Shown: positions 8,462 to 20,476, numbered from the stretch's first letter. The stretch: DNA of 20,812 nt from Paenarthrobacter nitroguajacolicus JCM 14115 (GCA_001313365.1 BBFS01000085.1:1-20812); one strand, 5' to 3'. Notes: generated by a model not told the origin, from the sequence alone. Made by a program: numbers and translations.

Positions 8462-9662
8462 TCACTCCGATGCCGTGTGCACTTCGCCTTCTTCGGGATC
8501 GTCGGCGGACCGGACCTCATTCCGGATGACGCCCAGTTCTTCGAGTTGGGCCGACATTCCCGCTCCATCCGGGGGCATAGATCCAAGGGATTCCAGGAGT
8601 GGGCTGGCCGCCGGACTTTGACCGTCCACCGGCGAGCACCGCTTCACCCGCGGAAAGTTGACGGATCGCGATGGCCCTGACGTTGGCGGGATGACGTTGG
8701 GCGAACTCGGAGTAAATGGACTCATCATGTTGTCCGTCGTCGCCCACCAGCAGCCACTTGATGTTGGGGGGGAACTCCTCGGCGAGGCGTTCCAATGAGG
8801 TCTTCTTGTGCTCCTGGCCGCTGCGGAACCAGCGGTCAGGAGTCGGGCCCCAGTCCGTGAGGAGCTTGGGACCGGCGGGGGGGTACAAGTTGCGGGACAG
8901 GAACCGGGACAGGGTTGGGGGCAACGTTCCATGCTCCGGTGGACAGATACAGCACAGGTGCGGAAGGTGCCGTCCTGGCGATCCGTTCATACAGCACAGC
9001 CATACCCGGCGTGGGGGGTCCTCGCGTGCTCGTTGAGGACGAAGGTGTTCCAAGCTGCCAGGAACGGACGCGGCAGCGCAGTGACCATTACGGTGTCGTC
9101 AATGTCAGACACGACGCCGAAATCGGCATCGTCCGCGACGATCTCCACGGGAGCCTCCACGACTTCGGACTCGCCGGATTGCAGTGTAATGGTGTGCCAA
9201 CCGGCGTCGAGGGCTACTGGAATACGAGCATCCACCACACCGCCGCGGTCAGCCCGCACGTCAAAAACGGTGCCGGCGATGGTCACGTTCACTTGGGCGT
9301 GGGCCACGGGGGGGCGCTGGTGAAATTGCGCCAGCCGCGCATGCTTTCCTGCAACGGATTTGTGTGACCCGCGGCGTCCCGGGGGGTCACTTCGGACGAT
9401 CCGCGCGAGGACCGAACCCAGGAAGTACTGCCGTACCGGTGTAAGGGATGACTGTCTCCACCCGGCCACGCCGGATCGCGAGACGCGTCTGAAAACCAAG
9501 CCACGCGTCGTCGAGCCTCATAGCGAGGTGACGGCGTCCTTTACTCAGCGGCGTGGGGCCTTCATTGTCGACGGCGTCGGACTGGGGGGGGCGCGGTTTC
9601 ATGGGACGGGGGGGAGACATGCGTCCAGTCTTCCATGGCCGCACTCGGTGGACGAGTTTCAT
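8462..9662 (-). CDS. App1-type phosphatidate phosphatase domain protein (DUF2183)
   Basis: Predicted HAD-like lipid phosphatase. The diagnostic segment is FGVVSDIDDTVMVTALPRPF, with the DxDxT nucleophile motif, followed by AWNTFVLNEHAR. Further family segments are LSRFLSRNLYP-AGPKLLTDWGP, SGQEHKKTSLERLAEEFP, KWLLVGDDGQHDESIYSEFA and RAIAIRQLSAGEAVLAGGRS. The N-terminal part, rebuilt across breaks, reads RLDDAWLGFQTRLAIRRGRV, VIPYTGYGSTSWVRVLARIV and SMRGWRNFTSAPVAHAQVNV, all App1-family features. About 399 residues. ATG 9662 is two bases after the antiporter stop (TAGAAATG), so the two genes are probably co-translated; inner ATGs at 9620 and 9602 are alternatives. Breaks lie near 8571-8575, 8917-8921, 9013-9018, 9308-9314, 9379-9384 and 9407. 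The stop TGA is at 8462-8464. Fungal App1 dephosphorylates phosphatidic acid; the bacterial role is not established. Confidence 0.82.
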
Positions 9663-9664
9663 TT

Positions 9665-10980
9665 CTAAACAGCGGTGGTGGGCGCCCTGCCTTCGTCGCC
9701 ATGTTGCTTGCGGGCTTCGGCGGCCCGGAGCCGATCCAGCCGGTTCATAAGGGGCGCAGTGGTGGCCCCCCCATGCACCACGATGGATAGCGCAACCACC
9801 AAGCCGATCAGGCCCAAAGCTCGTGCGCCTCGGCGTCGAAGTTGCCATGGCTCAGCGCGTATGCCACGTAATAAAGGGACCCGATCCCGCGGATGCCGAA
9901 GTAGGAAATGGCCAGGCGTTCGCGTGGGCCGGTCTTGCCACCCATCAGCCCGAGCCATCCAGCCAGAGGGCGGACCAGCAAGAGGAACGTGAAGGCTACC
10001 AACAGCTCCAGCCAACCGATTCCTTCCAGAAGTCCGCGAGCTATGGCGCCGCCAAGGAGCACCAGGATCACCACCGTCATGAGGCGCTCGAGCTGCTCTA
10101 CATAGCTGTGCAGCACCTGGTGGTAGGAGTGGTTGTGCTCAGCGGATCGAATTGTCAGGGCGCAGATGAAAACTGCGATGAACCCGTAGCCCTCCACCAT
10201 CTCTGCAACGCCGTAGCCAGGAAAGTAGCTGCGAGCGCCACGAAGCCCTCAGAGTGTTCTGACAGGCGGAAGCTCTTACCCTTGGCGGCGAAGAAGATCA
10301 GGCTCAGAAGCTTGCCGGTTCCGAAGCCGAGCAGCACCCCCCACACCAATGCGCCAGAGAACATCCAACGCAAGCCACTCCCCCAGCCAGGCCTCCGGGG
10401 GGGACGCCCCTACCAAGCTGATGAGGATGGCCAAATACACAAAGGGGGGGAAGGCGAGTCCGTCGTTCAAACCCGCCTCGGAGGTCAAAGCGAAGCGGAC
10501 CTCGTCTTCGTCCGGGTCATCTTCAGTGTCTGCAGGTTTTCCCACCTGAACCTCTGAGGCCAGCACAGGTCAGTGGGGGGGCGATCGCTGCAGCTACGAG
10601 GATGGCGGCAGCCAGACCCAAGCCCAACACCCACAGGCCAAGGAGCGTCATCACCAGGATGCATAAGGGCATGACGATCCCGAGGAGCCGCCAGGTGGTG
10701 GTCCATCCGCGCCAACGGAACGGTCTGTCCAAAGCCAGTCCGGCACCCATGAGGGAGATGATGACGCACACTTCGGTCAGGTGCGTCGTGAAATCCCCCC
10801 CATACTGGACAGGGTCCGGGTCCGGTAAGTCAGGAAGCAGGGTGAACGCCAGAATTCCGCTGCCCAGAAAGACCATTGGCATGGAGAGCGGCATGTGGCG
10901 CAACAATTTCGGCAGACTGCCGCGGCCAACACCGCGAAGCCTGCCGAAAGGAACAAGATGCTGGGGGGGACTTCAAACAC
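9665..10980 (-). CDS. Cation/proton antiporter, CPA1 (NhaP/Kef-like) family
   Basis: Integral membrane sodium or potassium/proton exchanger with about 12 membrane segments. The GTG start at 10980 (MFEV-PSILFLSAGFAVLAA) has AGGAAGAAG upstream. Family motifs, rebuilt across breaks, are ILVAAAIAPTDPVLASEVQ (the conserved APTDPVLA ion-path motif), FALTSEAGLNDGLAFPFVYL and YFGIRGIGSLYYVAYALSHG. The C-terminal tail, RLRAAEARKQHGDEGRA, is short and charged. About 438 residues. Breaks lie near 10915 (missing C), 10575-10581 plus about 10567 (both inside APTDPVLA), 10337-10342 (six, four expected), about 10217 (missing base) and about 9809 (missing C). The break in APTDPVLA is a good test of sequence quality, because this motif is nearly invariant. 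It lies 41 bases after tetR and directly before the App1-type gene. Confidence 0.85.
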
Positions 10981-11021
10981 GAATAGTCTTCTTCCTGCCG
11001 CGCTGGACGCGTGTCAGAAGC

Positions 11022-12518
<1,497 letters not shown>

Positions 12519-12526
12519 TAAATAGA

Positions 12527-12582
12527 CGACGGCGGCAGGTCGCCTTGGTTCCACTGGAACCAAAGGTGGCCTGCCGCCGTCG
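12527..12582 (+). terminator. Long GC-rich hairpin terminator
   Basis: CGACGGCGGCAGG at 12527-12539 pairs with CCTGCCGCCGTCG at 12570-12582. The inner TTGGTTCC and GGAACCAA arms continue the stem with small mismatches, leaving a loop of only a few bases. It lies 8 bases after the hydrolase stop. There is no T tract, as in many actinobacterial terminators. It separates the hydrolase gene from the MFS promoter. Confidence 0.75.
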
Positions 12583-12586
12583 CGCG

Positions 12587-12616
12587 TTGACGTAGCGCAC
12601 GTCACGCCCTTATGAT
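12587..12616 (+). promoter_or_regulatory. Sigma-70-type promoter of the MFS transporter gene
   Basis: TTGACG (12587-12592) and TATGAT (12611-12616) are separated by 18 bases, with 5 of 6 consensus matches in each box. The transcript would start near 12623, giving a leader of about 105 bases. TGACGT-AGCGC-ACGTCA (12588-12604), an inverted repeat with 6-base arms, overlaps the -35 box and part of the spacer and could be a regulator site. Confidence 0.6.
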
Positions 12617-12619
12617 TTA

Positions 12620-12631
12620 TGAATCGATTCA
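12620..12631. promoter_or_regulatory. Perfect 12-bp palindrome at the MFS transcript start
   Basis: TGAATCGATTCA is a perfect palindrome located at the predicted start of transcription, 3 bases after the -10 box. A protein bound here would block initiation. No regulator gene is adjacent, so the binding factor is unknown. Confidence 0.5.
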
Positions 12632-12727
12632 AGATGTAACCTTCCTCACGCTGAATGACCACTTTGTTCAGTCCTGGATGGGAAGAGTTCTTGTTCCTTG
12701 CCAAAGACGCCAGAGGAGTACAGCGAC

Positions 12728-14105
12728 GTGACCGTCACGCACCGGAGGGATCTCAGCACCTCCCCCGAACACGCCACCGGCCCCGAACCAACCACCGGCC
12801 AGAAGGATCCGAAGAAGGCCGCGATGAGCGGCTGGATCGGAAGCGCGCTGGAGTACTACGACTTCGCTCTGTACTCACTGGCGGCGACACTTCTGTTTCC
12901 CACGATCTTCTTCCCCCACCGAGAATGCCACCGTCGGCATCATCGCCTCGCTGGCCACCTACGCCGTGGGATACGTTTCCCGCCCGCTCGGCGCCGTAAT
13001 CCTGGGCGCATACGGAGACCGGCACGGGCGCAAGAAGGTGCTCGTTTTCGCGATGCTGCTCATGGGCTTCGCTACTTTTGCCGTCGGACTCCTGCCCACG
13101 TATGGACAGGTGGGCCTTCTGGCTCCCGTCCTCCTGGTCATTCTGAGGCTGATTCAAGGATTCGCCGTCGCAGGTGAGCTCGGTGGCGCCAGTGCCATGA
13201 TCGTGGAGCACTCCCCCCCGACGCGAAGCGCGGATTCTTCGCGAGCTTCAGCCTGCAAGGCACGCAAGTGGGTTCCATCCTGCTACCGCGGTACTGATTC
13301 CGCTTGCCGCCCTGCTCCCTGATGAGCAGTTCCACTCATGGGGGCTGGCGCTTGCCGTTCCTGCTCAGCGCCGTGGTGATCGTGGCCGGTTACGTTATCC
13401 GTCGCCGGGTGGAGGAGCCTCCCGCCTACCTGGCCCAGTCCGAGGACGCCAGCGCCAAGCGCCGCTTCCCGCTGGTGGACCTCCTGCGCACCCACCCCTG
13501 GGTTTTGCTGCGGTGCATCATCATGACGTTCACCAACGTCATCGGCATGGCCACCCTCATCTTCGGCGTCTCCTTCGCCACCCAAAAGGGCTACGGCATC
13601 GGCTTCAGCAGCAGCGAGTTCCTGTGGGTGACCCTGGCAGCAACGTGGCCGCCGTGCTGACCATCCCGCTGTTCGGCGCCCTGTCAGACAAGATTGGCCG
13701 GCGAACACTGATGGTGGCCGGTGGCATTGCCGGCGGTTTGCTGACCATCGGCTACCTTTGGGCGATCGAACAGCGCAGCCTGCCCTTGGTCTTCGTTTGC
13801 GTCGTGATCGTCCAAGGCATCCTCTTCCAGATGTGGAACGCCACCTTCGCCACGTTCTTCCAGGAGCAGTTCCCCCCCATGCGGATGAGGGTGACCGGCT
13901 TCGCGGTTTCGCAAAACATCGGGCTCATGATCGCTTCCTTCTTCCCGAGCCTGTTCACGGCGATCGCTCCCCCCCGGGATCAGCGAACATCCCCCCCATG
14001 GTCATTGGCCTGACCACGCTCGGCATCTGCCTGGTTTCAGCTGTAGCAACCCTTTTGTCCTCGGACACCAAGGGCAAAACGCTCGAGGACCTCGAAACGC
14101 GCTGA
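12728..14105 (+). CDS. MFS transporter, metabolite:H+ symporter (MHS) family
   Basis: Inner-membrane proton symporter of the ProP/KgtP/ShiA group, which take up organic acids or betaines. Visible segments are GWIGSALEYYDFALYSLAAT (typical MHS first helix), ATYAVGYVSRPLGAVILGAY, GDRHGRKKVLVFAM (MFS motif A), ILRLIQGFAVAGELGGAS and the late GALSDKIGRRTLMVAGG. About 458 residues. The start is GTG 12728, with GAGGAG about 9 bases upstream; the in-frame ATG at 12698 has no such site. Breaks lie at 12913-12917 (five C, four expected; restoring gives FFPTENATVGIIASLA), 13213-13219 (seven, five expected), near 13282 (missing base), near 13636 (GGG reduced to GG; restoring gives VTLGSNVAAVLT) and 13969-13975. 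It is a single-gene unit with its own promoter and ends 12 bases before the convergent APC permease gene. The substrate is not known. Confidence 0.9.
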
Positions 14106-14117
14106 CGAACGCCGCAG

Positions 14118-15636
14118 CTAGTCGTTGACCAGCTCTACGGTCTCGCTGACTGGCGCTACCGCGTCACGCACCTTCTTGCCACGGGCATAACCCACGAGTC
14201 CCAGCGCCAGGATGCACCCAAGCGTGCCGAGGGCGAAGGCTTCGAAGGTGAACTGCGGGACGCCCCACGTGGCCTCAAAGTCGTACGGCAGTCCGAAGAG
14301 CACATCCAGCGTTCCCGGAAAGATTGCAACCCATGACCCGATCAGGATCCACGCGAAGCAGATGTAGCCGAGGATGCGGAAACCCGTGTCGGAGACCGGC
14401 ACCTTGAAAGGACGGTCAACCTGGGGGATACTTGCTCCGGAGCTTCACGGCCGCAGGGATGGCAAACAGGTAGCTCAGCAGGAACGTCGAGATCGCGATG
14501 GAGAGGACCACTCCAAACAGTGCGCTGCTGGTGCCGCTGAGCTGCATGGCTGCGAGCATGAACAGCGTCGCCACCACACCTGAGAGCGTATTAACGCGGA
14601 TGGGCGTGCCCAACTTGGGGTGGAAGCGTCCAAAAAAGCCTCCGAAGAAGGAGCCGTCTGCCGCGGCCATGGCCTGCATGCGGTCGCTGATGATCATCCA
14701 AGCGGCACCCTGGGAGACCAGGATGAAGCAGAAAACTACGGCCGAAATAGACAGCATGATCTCAGCGGCAGGACCAAAGACGGCGTAAACGGTGGCTATT
14801 GCTCCGAACAGCCCGCCAATGCCGGTGATCTGGTCCAGCGGTACCACCAGCAGGATGGCAAGGATCGGGAGCAGGTAGCTTGCGGCGGCAATCATGGAGG
14901 ACCGGGCCACCGAGATGGGAACATCCTTGGCCGGGTTCTTCATTTCCCCCCCGGCGGCACTGTTTCCGGACTCGAATCCAAGGAAAGAGAACAGCAGAAG
15001 TGGAGTGACGCCCAGGAAGCCGGCAAGTGTTGGCGAGAAGAAGCCCAGGTCCAAACCGTTGAAGCCGTGCTGCAGCCCGTAAACCATGGTGACAATAATG
15101 AAAAAGGTCAGGAACGCGACCTTGAGGATGGCGCCCAGTGAGGGCAACCATTTGCCGTGCTTCAAGCTGATAATCGCTGAGGTCACCGTGATCCAGATGA
15201 AGAGCAGCTTGAAGATGTAATCGGCCGGGCTGCCGGCGTCAACGTGACCCACGTACTCGGACCAGGTTTCCACTGCGACGAAGGCCATGGCGCCACCCAC
15301 CCAGACGGGCTGCGTCACCCAGGTGAAAAGGGACGTGATGGCTGCAACCACGCGCCCAAACGCCATCTTCGTCCACACGTAGACGCCGCCCTCTTCGGTG
15401 AAGGCCCCCCCGCCCGTCTCGGCGAAGATCAGTCCATAGGGGACCATGAACGTCACGGCCAGGATGAGTGTCCAAGTGAAGGTTTCCCCCCCACCGAAGC
15501 CGGAGACCTGGCCCAGGACCTCCACTGAGATGACCGCGGCGACCACCAACAACAGGATGTCGAAGCGGCCCAGGGATTTTTGTAGATGCTTGCTTTGCTC
15601 TTGCGCGAGCCGCGTTGAGGCTACTGGCTGATCCAT
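14118..15636 (-). CDS. APC-superfamily amino acid permease
   Basis: Integral membrane amino acid or amine transporter with about 12 helices. The start MDQPVASTRLAQEQSKHLQK is followed by the first helix DILLLVVAAVISVEVLGQ. Others are MVPYGLIFAETGG, TEEGGVYVWTKMAFGR, FSFLGFESGNSAAG, EMKNPAKDVPISVARSS (the conserved xEMKNP loop) and SDRMQAMAAADGSF. The gene continues after a break at about 14423-14427 (five bases, four expected) as KYPQVDRPFKVPVSD and ends in KVRDAVAPVSETVELVND. About 505 residues. ATG 15636 lies 29 bases after the amidohydrolase stop. A normal ribosome binding site is not obvious, though AAAGGATCGATC precedes the ATG. Seven-base runs at 14946, 15405 and 15486 add a Gly without breaking the frame. 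As last gene of the block, it probably exports or imports a related nitrogen compound. Confidence 0.88.
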
Positions 15637-15665
15637 GATCGATCCTTTGCTACTGCTTAAGTTTG

Positions 15666-17351
15666 CTACTGAGCAAGAAGGGTGGGAAGCGCCCCGTTGT
15701 GGGCGCGGCTGTAAACGGGCTGGCCTCCAGCGAAAGTGAAGTCGACGCCGATCGCCCCCCCCAGCTCGCGGGCTTCGACGGCGAGGGGGATCGGCGTCGA
15801 GAACAACCAGGTCGGCGGCCATGCCCAGGCGGATGGCACCACGCTCGGCGTCAAGCCGATTGGCGCGCGCAGCTCCCGTTGTGTAGGCGGCGAGCGCCGC
15901 ACCGAGGGTAATAGCTTCGGTGGGTAACAGCGGATCCGTTTGCGAGCGGGTGTCACGGGCATGCGGGTCAGCCGACGGTGCCGTGCGGTTAACAGCTGTA
16001 TGAATGCCCCCCCACAGGGGATCGGGGCTGGAGACCGGCCAGTCGCTGCCGATGGCGAGTTCGACGCCGGCGCGTCGCAAGGTCTCGAAGGCAAAGTGCA
16101 CCTGTTGGTGGGCTTCGTCGAGATAGGGCAACTTGGTTTCAACCAGGACCGGATCTTGTCTGGCCCACAGCGGTTGTATGTTGGCGATTGCCCCTGTGGC
16201 GGCGAAGCGGGCGACGTCGGCCGGATCAACCAGATCCAAGTGTGCGATCTGGTGGCGCGGGTCCCAGCCTTCGCGGCGCGGCAAGTCCAGAGCGTTGACG
16301 CAGTCCCGCACGGCCCGGTCACCAACAGCATGCAGGTGCAGGTCGAAGCCCTCGGCATCCACAGCCCGCGTGATTCGCGCAAGCTCGTCCGGTTGGATGA
16401 GGCTCATGCCCGTTTCATGGGGATGGCCATTGTATGACCGGGTCAAGGCAGCGGTGAGGTTTTCGCAGACGCCGTCCACCATGATCTTTACGGCTGTAGC
16501 CCGGAAGCGACCCGGCGATGTGGCACGGCGTTCCTTGAAGAGTTCAATCTGTTCGAGACCGCAATCCCGCTTCCACCAGAGCGCCCCCCGGTCACCGTCG
16601 CGGTCAAGCGCCCTTCCGACTCCAAGGCCAGGTAGTGATCGAAGGAGTCGGGCATCCCCCCCAGGGCTTGTCCGACGGCGGCATCTTGCCACGCGGTCAC
16701 ACCCAACGAGTGCAGATAGGCCTGGGCCGTGAGAAGCGCACGACGGATATGCTTTTGGTCCGGATCCGGAATCAGTGCCGAGACGAGGTCTGCCGCGTGT
16801 TCAATGAGCATGCCAGTGGCGGCTCCCGCTCCATCCCGGGCAATGACTCCTCCGTCCGGGTCAGGAGTCGTGTCAGTGATGCCGGCACGTTCAAGTGCAC
16901 GTGAGTTTACCCAGGCACCGTGGCCGTCATGGCTAATCAGGAACACGGGCCGGTCCGGAACGAGCTCGTCCAGCAGCGCACGATGCGGGAAGCCGCCGTC
17001 GAAAACGTCGCCATACCAGCCGCACCCTGGATCCATTCCGCAGCAGGGTTTGCCCGGGCATGATCCGCAATCAGCGCGCGATACTCCGCCAGGGAATGGA
17101 CTCCGGAAAGATCACAGCCGAGCATTTGCAGCCCGCCAGCGAGCGGGTGGACGTGTGCATCCTGAAAGCCGGGAAGGAGCGCCTTTCCGGTAAGGTCAAC
17201 CAGCTCAGTTGCTGGACCACGCCAGCCTGCGGCATCGGCACCGAGAGCCACGATTCTCCCGTTGGCAACCGCAACTGCCTCGGTGTGGGGGTTGGAGGGG
17301 ATCCATAGTATGTACGGGGCCGCCGCTGAAAATCCAGTCTGCGTGGGTCAT
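15666..17351 (-). CDS. YtcJ-like amidohydrolase (amidohydrolase family 3)
   Basis: Metal-dependent hydrolase of the amidohydrolase superfamily. Segments in order are MTHADWIFSGGPVHTMDP, ALLPGFQDAHVHPLAGG (first metal HxH), LAEYRALIADHARANPAAEW, PVFLISHDGHGAWVNSRALE, VKIMVDGVCENLTAAL (bridging Lys), GFDLHLHAVGDRAVRDCVNA (His ligand), RHQIAHLDLVDPADVARFA (His ligand), VELAIGSDWPVSSPDP (catalytic Asp) and the C-terminal GMAADLVVLDADP and VDFTFAGGQPVYSR. About 561 residues, as in YtcJ. ATG 17351 is 62 bases after the NCS1 gene. Breaks lie near 17299, near 17024 (missing base), at 16584-16589 (six, four expected) and at 15785-15789 (five, four expected). Because of the last break the apparent frame runs past the true stop at 15666 into the next gene, giving a false fused protein. 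The substrate is unknown; exoenzyme regulatory or imidazolone-type annotations of this family are not evidence. Confidence 0.88.
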
Positions 17352-17413
17352 GTCATTACTTTCCATGGATTTGGGGTTCGATGGAGCTGAATTGGGCTTC
17401 TGAATCGAGCGTA

Positions 17414-18799
17414 TCAGCCAGGGGGGGCGGTGCGGGCGATCACGATGTAGACCAACGAACTGACTCCAAGGCCCACGAGCCAGGCGATATCAATTCCGCC
17501 CATAGCCTCGGCCACCACACCTGTATAGAAGGAAGTGGCCATGAAGGGGGACCTGGGCAAGAACGCCGATGGCGAAAACCGCCAGCGCGCCGGCATTCCA
17601 GCGGCCGTAGCGGCCACCGTCGGCAGCGTAGAACTCATCTACTGCATAGGAGCCGTGTCGGATGACGTAGTAGTCCACCAAATTGACGGCAGACCACGGG
17701 ATAAGCACGTACAGGAGCACGCTGAGGAAGCTGAAGTAGGAGGACGCGAAACTGGTTGCGGCGGTTAAGGCCAAAGCGACACCGAGCACGTGCAGCACCA
17801 GGGACGTCACCAGGCGGGCTTTGATTCCAGGGCGCCATCCGCTGATGAAGGTCTCCACCAGCGTCAGGGCACAGAGTGCACTGCAGTAGGCGTTCACCGA
17901 GTTTCCCGCGGCGGCCACCAAGGCAAATCCCACCAAGACCGCGGCACCGAGTACCGGCCCGAGCAAGCCATGAAGCCCTGTCATCGAATCCACGCCTGTT
18001 ACGGCGATCCCAACCCCCGGCACCGAGGACCATCAACACTGCGCTCGACGTGACGCAGCCCAAGTAGGTTCCCCCAAAAGGCTCCCTTGGTGCCTGACTT
18101 GGCAGGCATGTACCGGGAGTAGTCCGACACGTAGGAGCGTATGTCAGCTGCCACACGATGCCGATTGCCAGCATGGCGAGGAAACCCGTCCACGTGAATT
18201 CACCGTGGTTCATCTGGCCCAAAAGTCGCCACTGGCAAGGAGGCCCGCGAAGGACACCAGCACCAGTGCGCCAACAACGTAAGCGCCCAAGGCTGTCACC
18301 TTCCGGACCAGGTTGTACCCGAACGCAGCGATGATAAAGCTGAGGACAGCACAGCCGATGATCATGCAGTTCCATTGGCCTCCGGCAGAAGCGCTGCGAC
18401 CGAGTCCGAGGAAACGATCAGGTTCGACGAGAAGTACCCCCCCACGAACATCAGGATCGCCACCGCCACTATCAGACTCGCTCCGCGCGATCCGAATTGG
18501 CCACGGGCTTGCAGCATCTGGGGGGGACGCCCAGCTGCGGTCCCTGCGCCGCGTGTAGAGCCATGGCGATTCCGCCGATTGCGTGGCCGAGAAAGATCGC
18601 GATGATGGAGGCGACCATGGGAAGCCCCCCCAGCAGTGTGGTGGCCGTGGCGCCGGTGACCACCGTTAGGGGGCGTCATGTTCATTCCGAACCAGATGGT
18701 GAAGAGTTCCCGGGACCTACCGTGCCGCGCTTCGGCCGGTATGGGGGCGATGGACTCTTGTTCGATTTCGAAAAGACGGGAGCGGAGCATCGATTTCAT
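17414..18799 (-). CDS. NCS1-family nucleobase/allantoin-type transporter
   Basis: Integral membrane cation symporter of the NCS1 (purine-cytosine permease) family. Diagnostic segments are ELFTIWFGMNMTPLTVVTGA at the first helix and WQLTYAPYVSDYSRYMP, whose YVSDYSRY core is conserved in the family. Others are ANGTA-MIIGCAVLSFIIAA, SGTKGAFWGTYLGCV, SVNAYCSALCALTLVE and VLIPWSAVNLVDYYVIRHG. About 460 residues. ATG 18799 follows TTAAGGACACC. This is the most heavily broken gene, with about eight frame errors: near 18668-18672, 18520-18526, 18367, 18220, 18143, 18073-18077, 18014 and 17547. Each is fixed by one or two bases in a G/C run. Neighbours are an amidohydrolase 62 bases downstream and an aldehyde dehydrogenase upstream. 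Family substrates are nucleobases, hydantoins and allantoin, so an imide or ureide substrate fits an amidohydrolase partner. This is inferred. Confidence 0.88.
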
Positions 18800-18974
18800 T
18801 TGAGGGTGTCCTTAACACAGTGGAAGGATGCTGGCAGATTCTGGCAGGCCTTCCCCCCCAAAAGCCCTTCGGCGCCTAACCTGGTCTGCTGTCTGGCCCA
18901 GCGTAGGCCTGTGAACTGCATCACGTAAACCATTGAATGGCGATGCATATCAGCGGATTTTCAGATGAATCGGG
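18800..18974. other. Intergenic region between aldehyde dehydrogenase and NCS1 genes
   Basis: These 175 bases hold no gene. The direct repeat CTGGCAG (18831-18837 and 18841-18847, 10-base period) lies close to the NCS1 start, and a seven-C run sits at 18853-18859. On the minus strand TTTACG and TACGCT with 18-base spacing are a weak promoter candidate. No clear terminator hairpin was found, so read-through from the aldehyde dehydrogenase gene is possible. Confidence 0.35.
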
Positions 18975-20476
18975 TCAGCCGAACTGGATCCACGTTGTCT
19001 TTGTCGCGGTGTAGTTGTCGAAGGCGTGCAGTGAGAGGTCCCGCCCGAACCCGGACTGCTTGAAGCCGCCAAAGGGTGTGGTGTTTCCCAGCGCGTCCAC
19101 GGTGTTGACGGAGACTGTTCCAGCAAGGAGATCCCCCCCTGCACGCGATGTCCGCGGGACAAGTTCGACGTCCACACAGAGGCAGCCAATCCGTAGTCTG
19201 TGGCATTGGCCAAACGCACCGCTTCCTCCTCCGAATCGAAGGCGTGCAGCACAGCCACGGGTCCAAAGATCTCCTCGCGGTGGACGTCGTGATCCACACC
19301 CAGACCGCCCAACAAAGTGGGTTCCAGGTAGGCATCCGAGCCCCGGATTTCGCGCCGCTCACCGCCGAAAAGCACCTCACCTTCGGCGCGGCCGCGCCGA
19401 ATCCAGCCCTCGACGTCGTTCGCGTGGGCGCTGCTGATAAGGGCACCGTTGCCTTCCAAACCAGCCAACGGGTCTGCGGGCCGGTAGCCGGCCGCCGCCT
19501 CTGCAAGGAGGGCTGCGAACTCGTCATGGATATCCCGTTGCACCAGGATCCGTGAATTCGCAGAACAGACCTGCCCTTGGTTGTAGAAGGCCCCGAAGGC
19601 GGCCTTGGCTGCTGCTTCGGGCAAGTCCGCCGTATCGGCAAAGACAATGTTGGAGCTCTTGCCGCCTGCCTCGAGGCTAAGCCGCTTGAGGTTGCTGCGA
19701 CCCGAGGCTTCCAACAGGGTGCGGGAGACGGCGGTGGAACCCGTGAAGGCCAGCGCATCAACGTCCATGTGATGCGCCAACGCCGCGCCTACTTCCCGCC
19801 CTGTGCCCGTAACAATGTTCAGCACGCCATCCGGAAATCCCGCTTCCGTGGCCAATTCGGCGAGGCGCAGAACACTCAACGACGTCTGCTCGGCCGGCTT
19901 GAGCACCACGGTGTTTCCGGAAGCCAGCGCCGGAGCCAGTTTCCATACCGCGATTTCCAGCGGGAAGTTCCACGGCACGATTGCTGCCACCACACCCAGG
20001 GGCTCGCGGGTCACCAGGGCGGTTGCCCCCGGGCGGAACTGCCGGTAGTTCACCGTTCTGCTTATCCGCAGCCTCCGCGTACCAGCGCAACGTGGAGATA
20101 GCGCCGGGCACGTCAACAGTAGTGGTCTGCAGGATTGGCTTGCCGCTGTCCAGGGTCTCCAAGAGCGCCAATTCATCAGAATGTTGCTCCATCAAGCAGC
20201 CAACGCCAGCAACAGCCCTTTTCGCTTCTCAGCCCCCCCGGATCGGGCCCACGCGGGAAAAGCGCGCCTGGCGGCTGCTACCGCGCGATCAACGTCATTG
20301 GCTCCGCATGCAACCAGCTCAGCAAGGACACGGCCATCAATCGGGCTGATCGTGGGGGCGGGTGGATTCCGTGCTTGACGCTGTTCGGCGACCATCGACG
20401 AAAGCCCTTCCATCGATCGCGAGGCGTCGGCGCGGCCGTGCCAGTCCAAGGAGAGTGTGGTTGAGGTGGTGTTCAT
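18975..20476 (-). CDS. NAD(P)-dependent aldehyde dehydrogenase, PuuC-like
   Basis: Cytoplasmic aldehyde dehydrogenase. The closest recognised relatives are PuuC-type enzymes, which oxidise gamma-glutamyl-aminobutyraldehyde and similar aldehydes. Visible parts are MNTTSTTLSLDWHGRADASR, ISPIDGRVLAELVACG, ELALLETLDSGKPI, REPLGVVAAIVPWNFPLEIA, TVVLKPAEQTSLSVLRLAEL, ALAFTGSTAVSRTLLEASG, LSLEAGGKSSNIVFADTADL (catalytic Glu), FYNQGQVCSANSRILVQRD (catalytic Cys), HREEIFGPVAVLHAFDSEEE and PFGGFKQSGFGRDLSLHAFD. LEAGGKS and the final SLHAFDNYTATKTTWIQF support the PuuC group. About 500 residues. ATG 20476 follows CAGGAGTCACC. Breaks lie near 20195 (missing base), at 20026-20030 (five bases, four expected) and at 19133-19139 (seven, five expected). 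The run at 20233-20239 adds one Gly. A membrane protein gene ends 22 bases upstream. The NCS1 and amidohydrolase genes lie downstream on the same strand. Confidence 0.9.

Noticed and set aside
14416..16692. A long fused amidohydrolase-permease reading frame
   Set aside because: The frame error at 15785-15789 makes the amidohydrolase frame pass its true stop at 15666 and run into the permease frame. With four bases at that run the amidohydrolase ends normally and the permease starts at its own ATG 15636.
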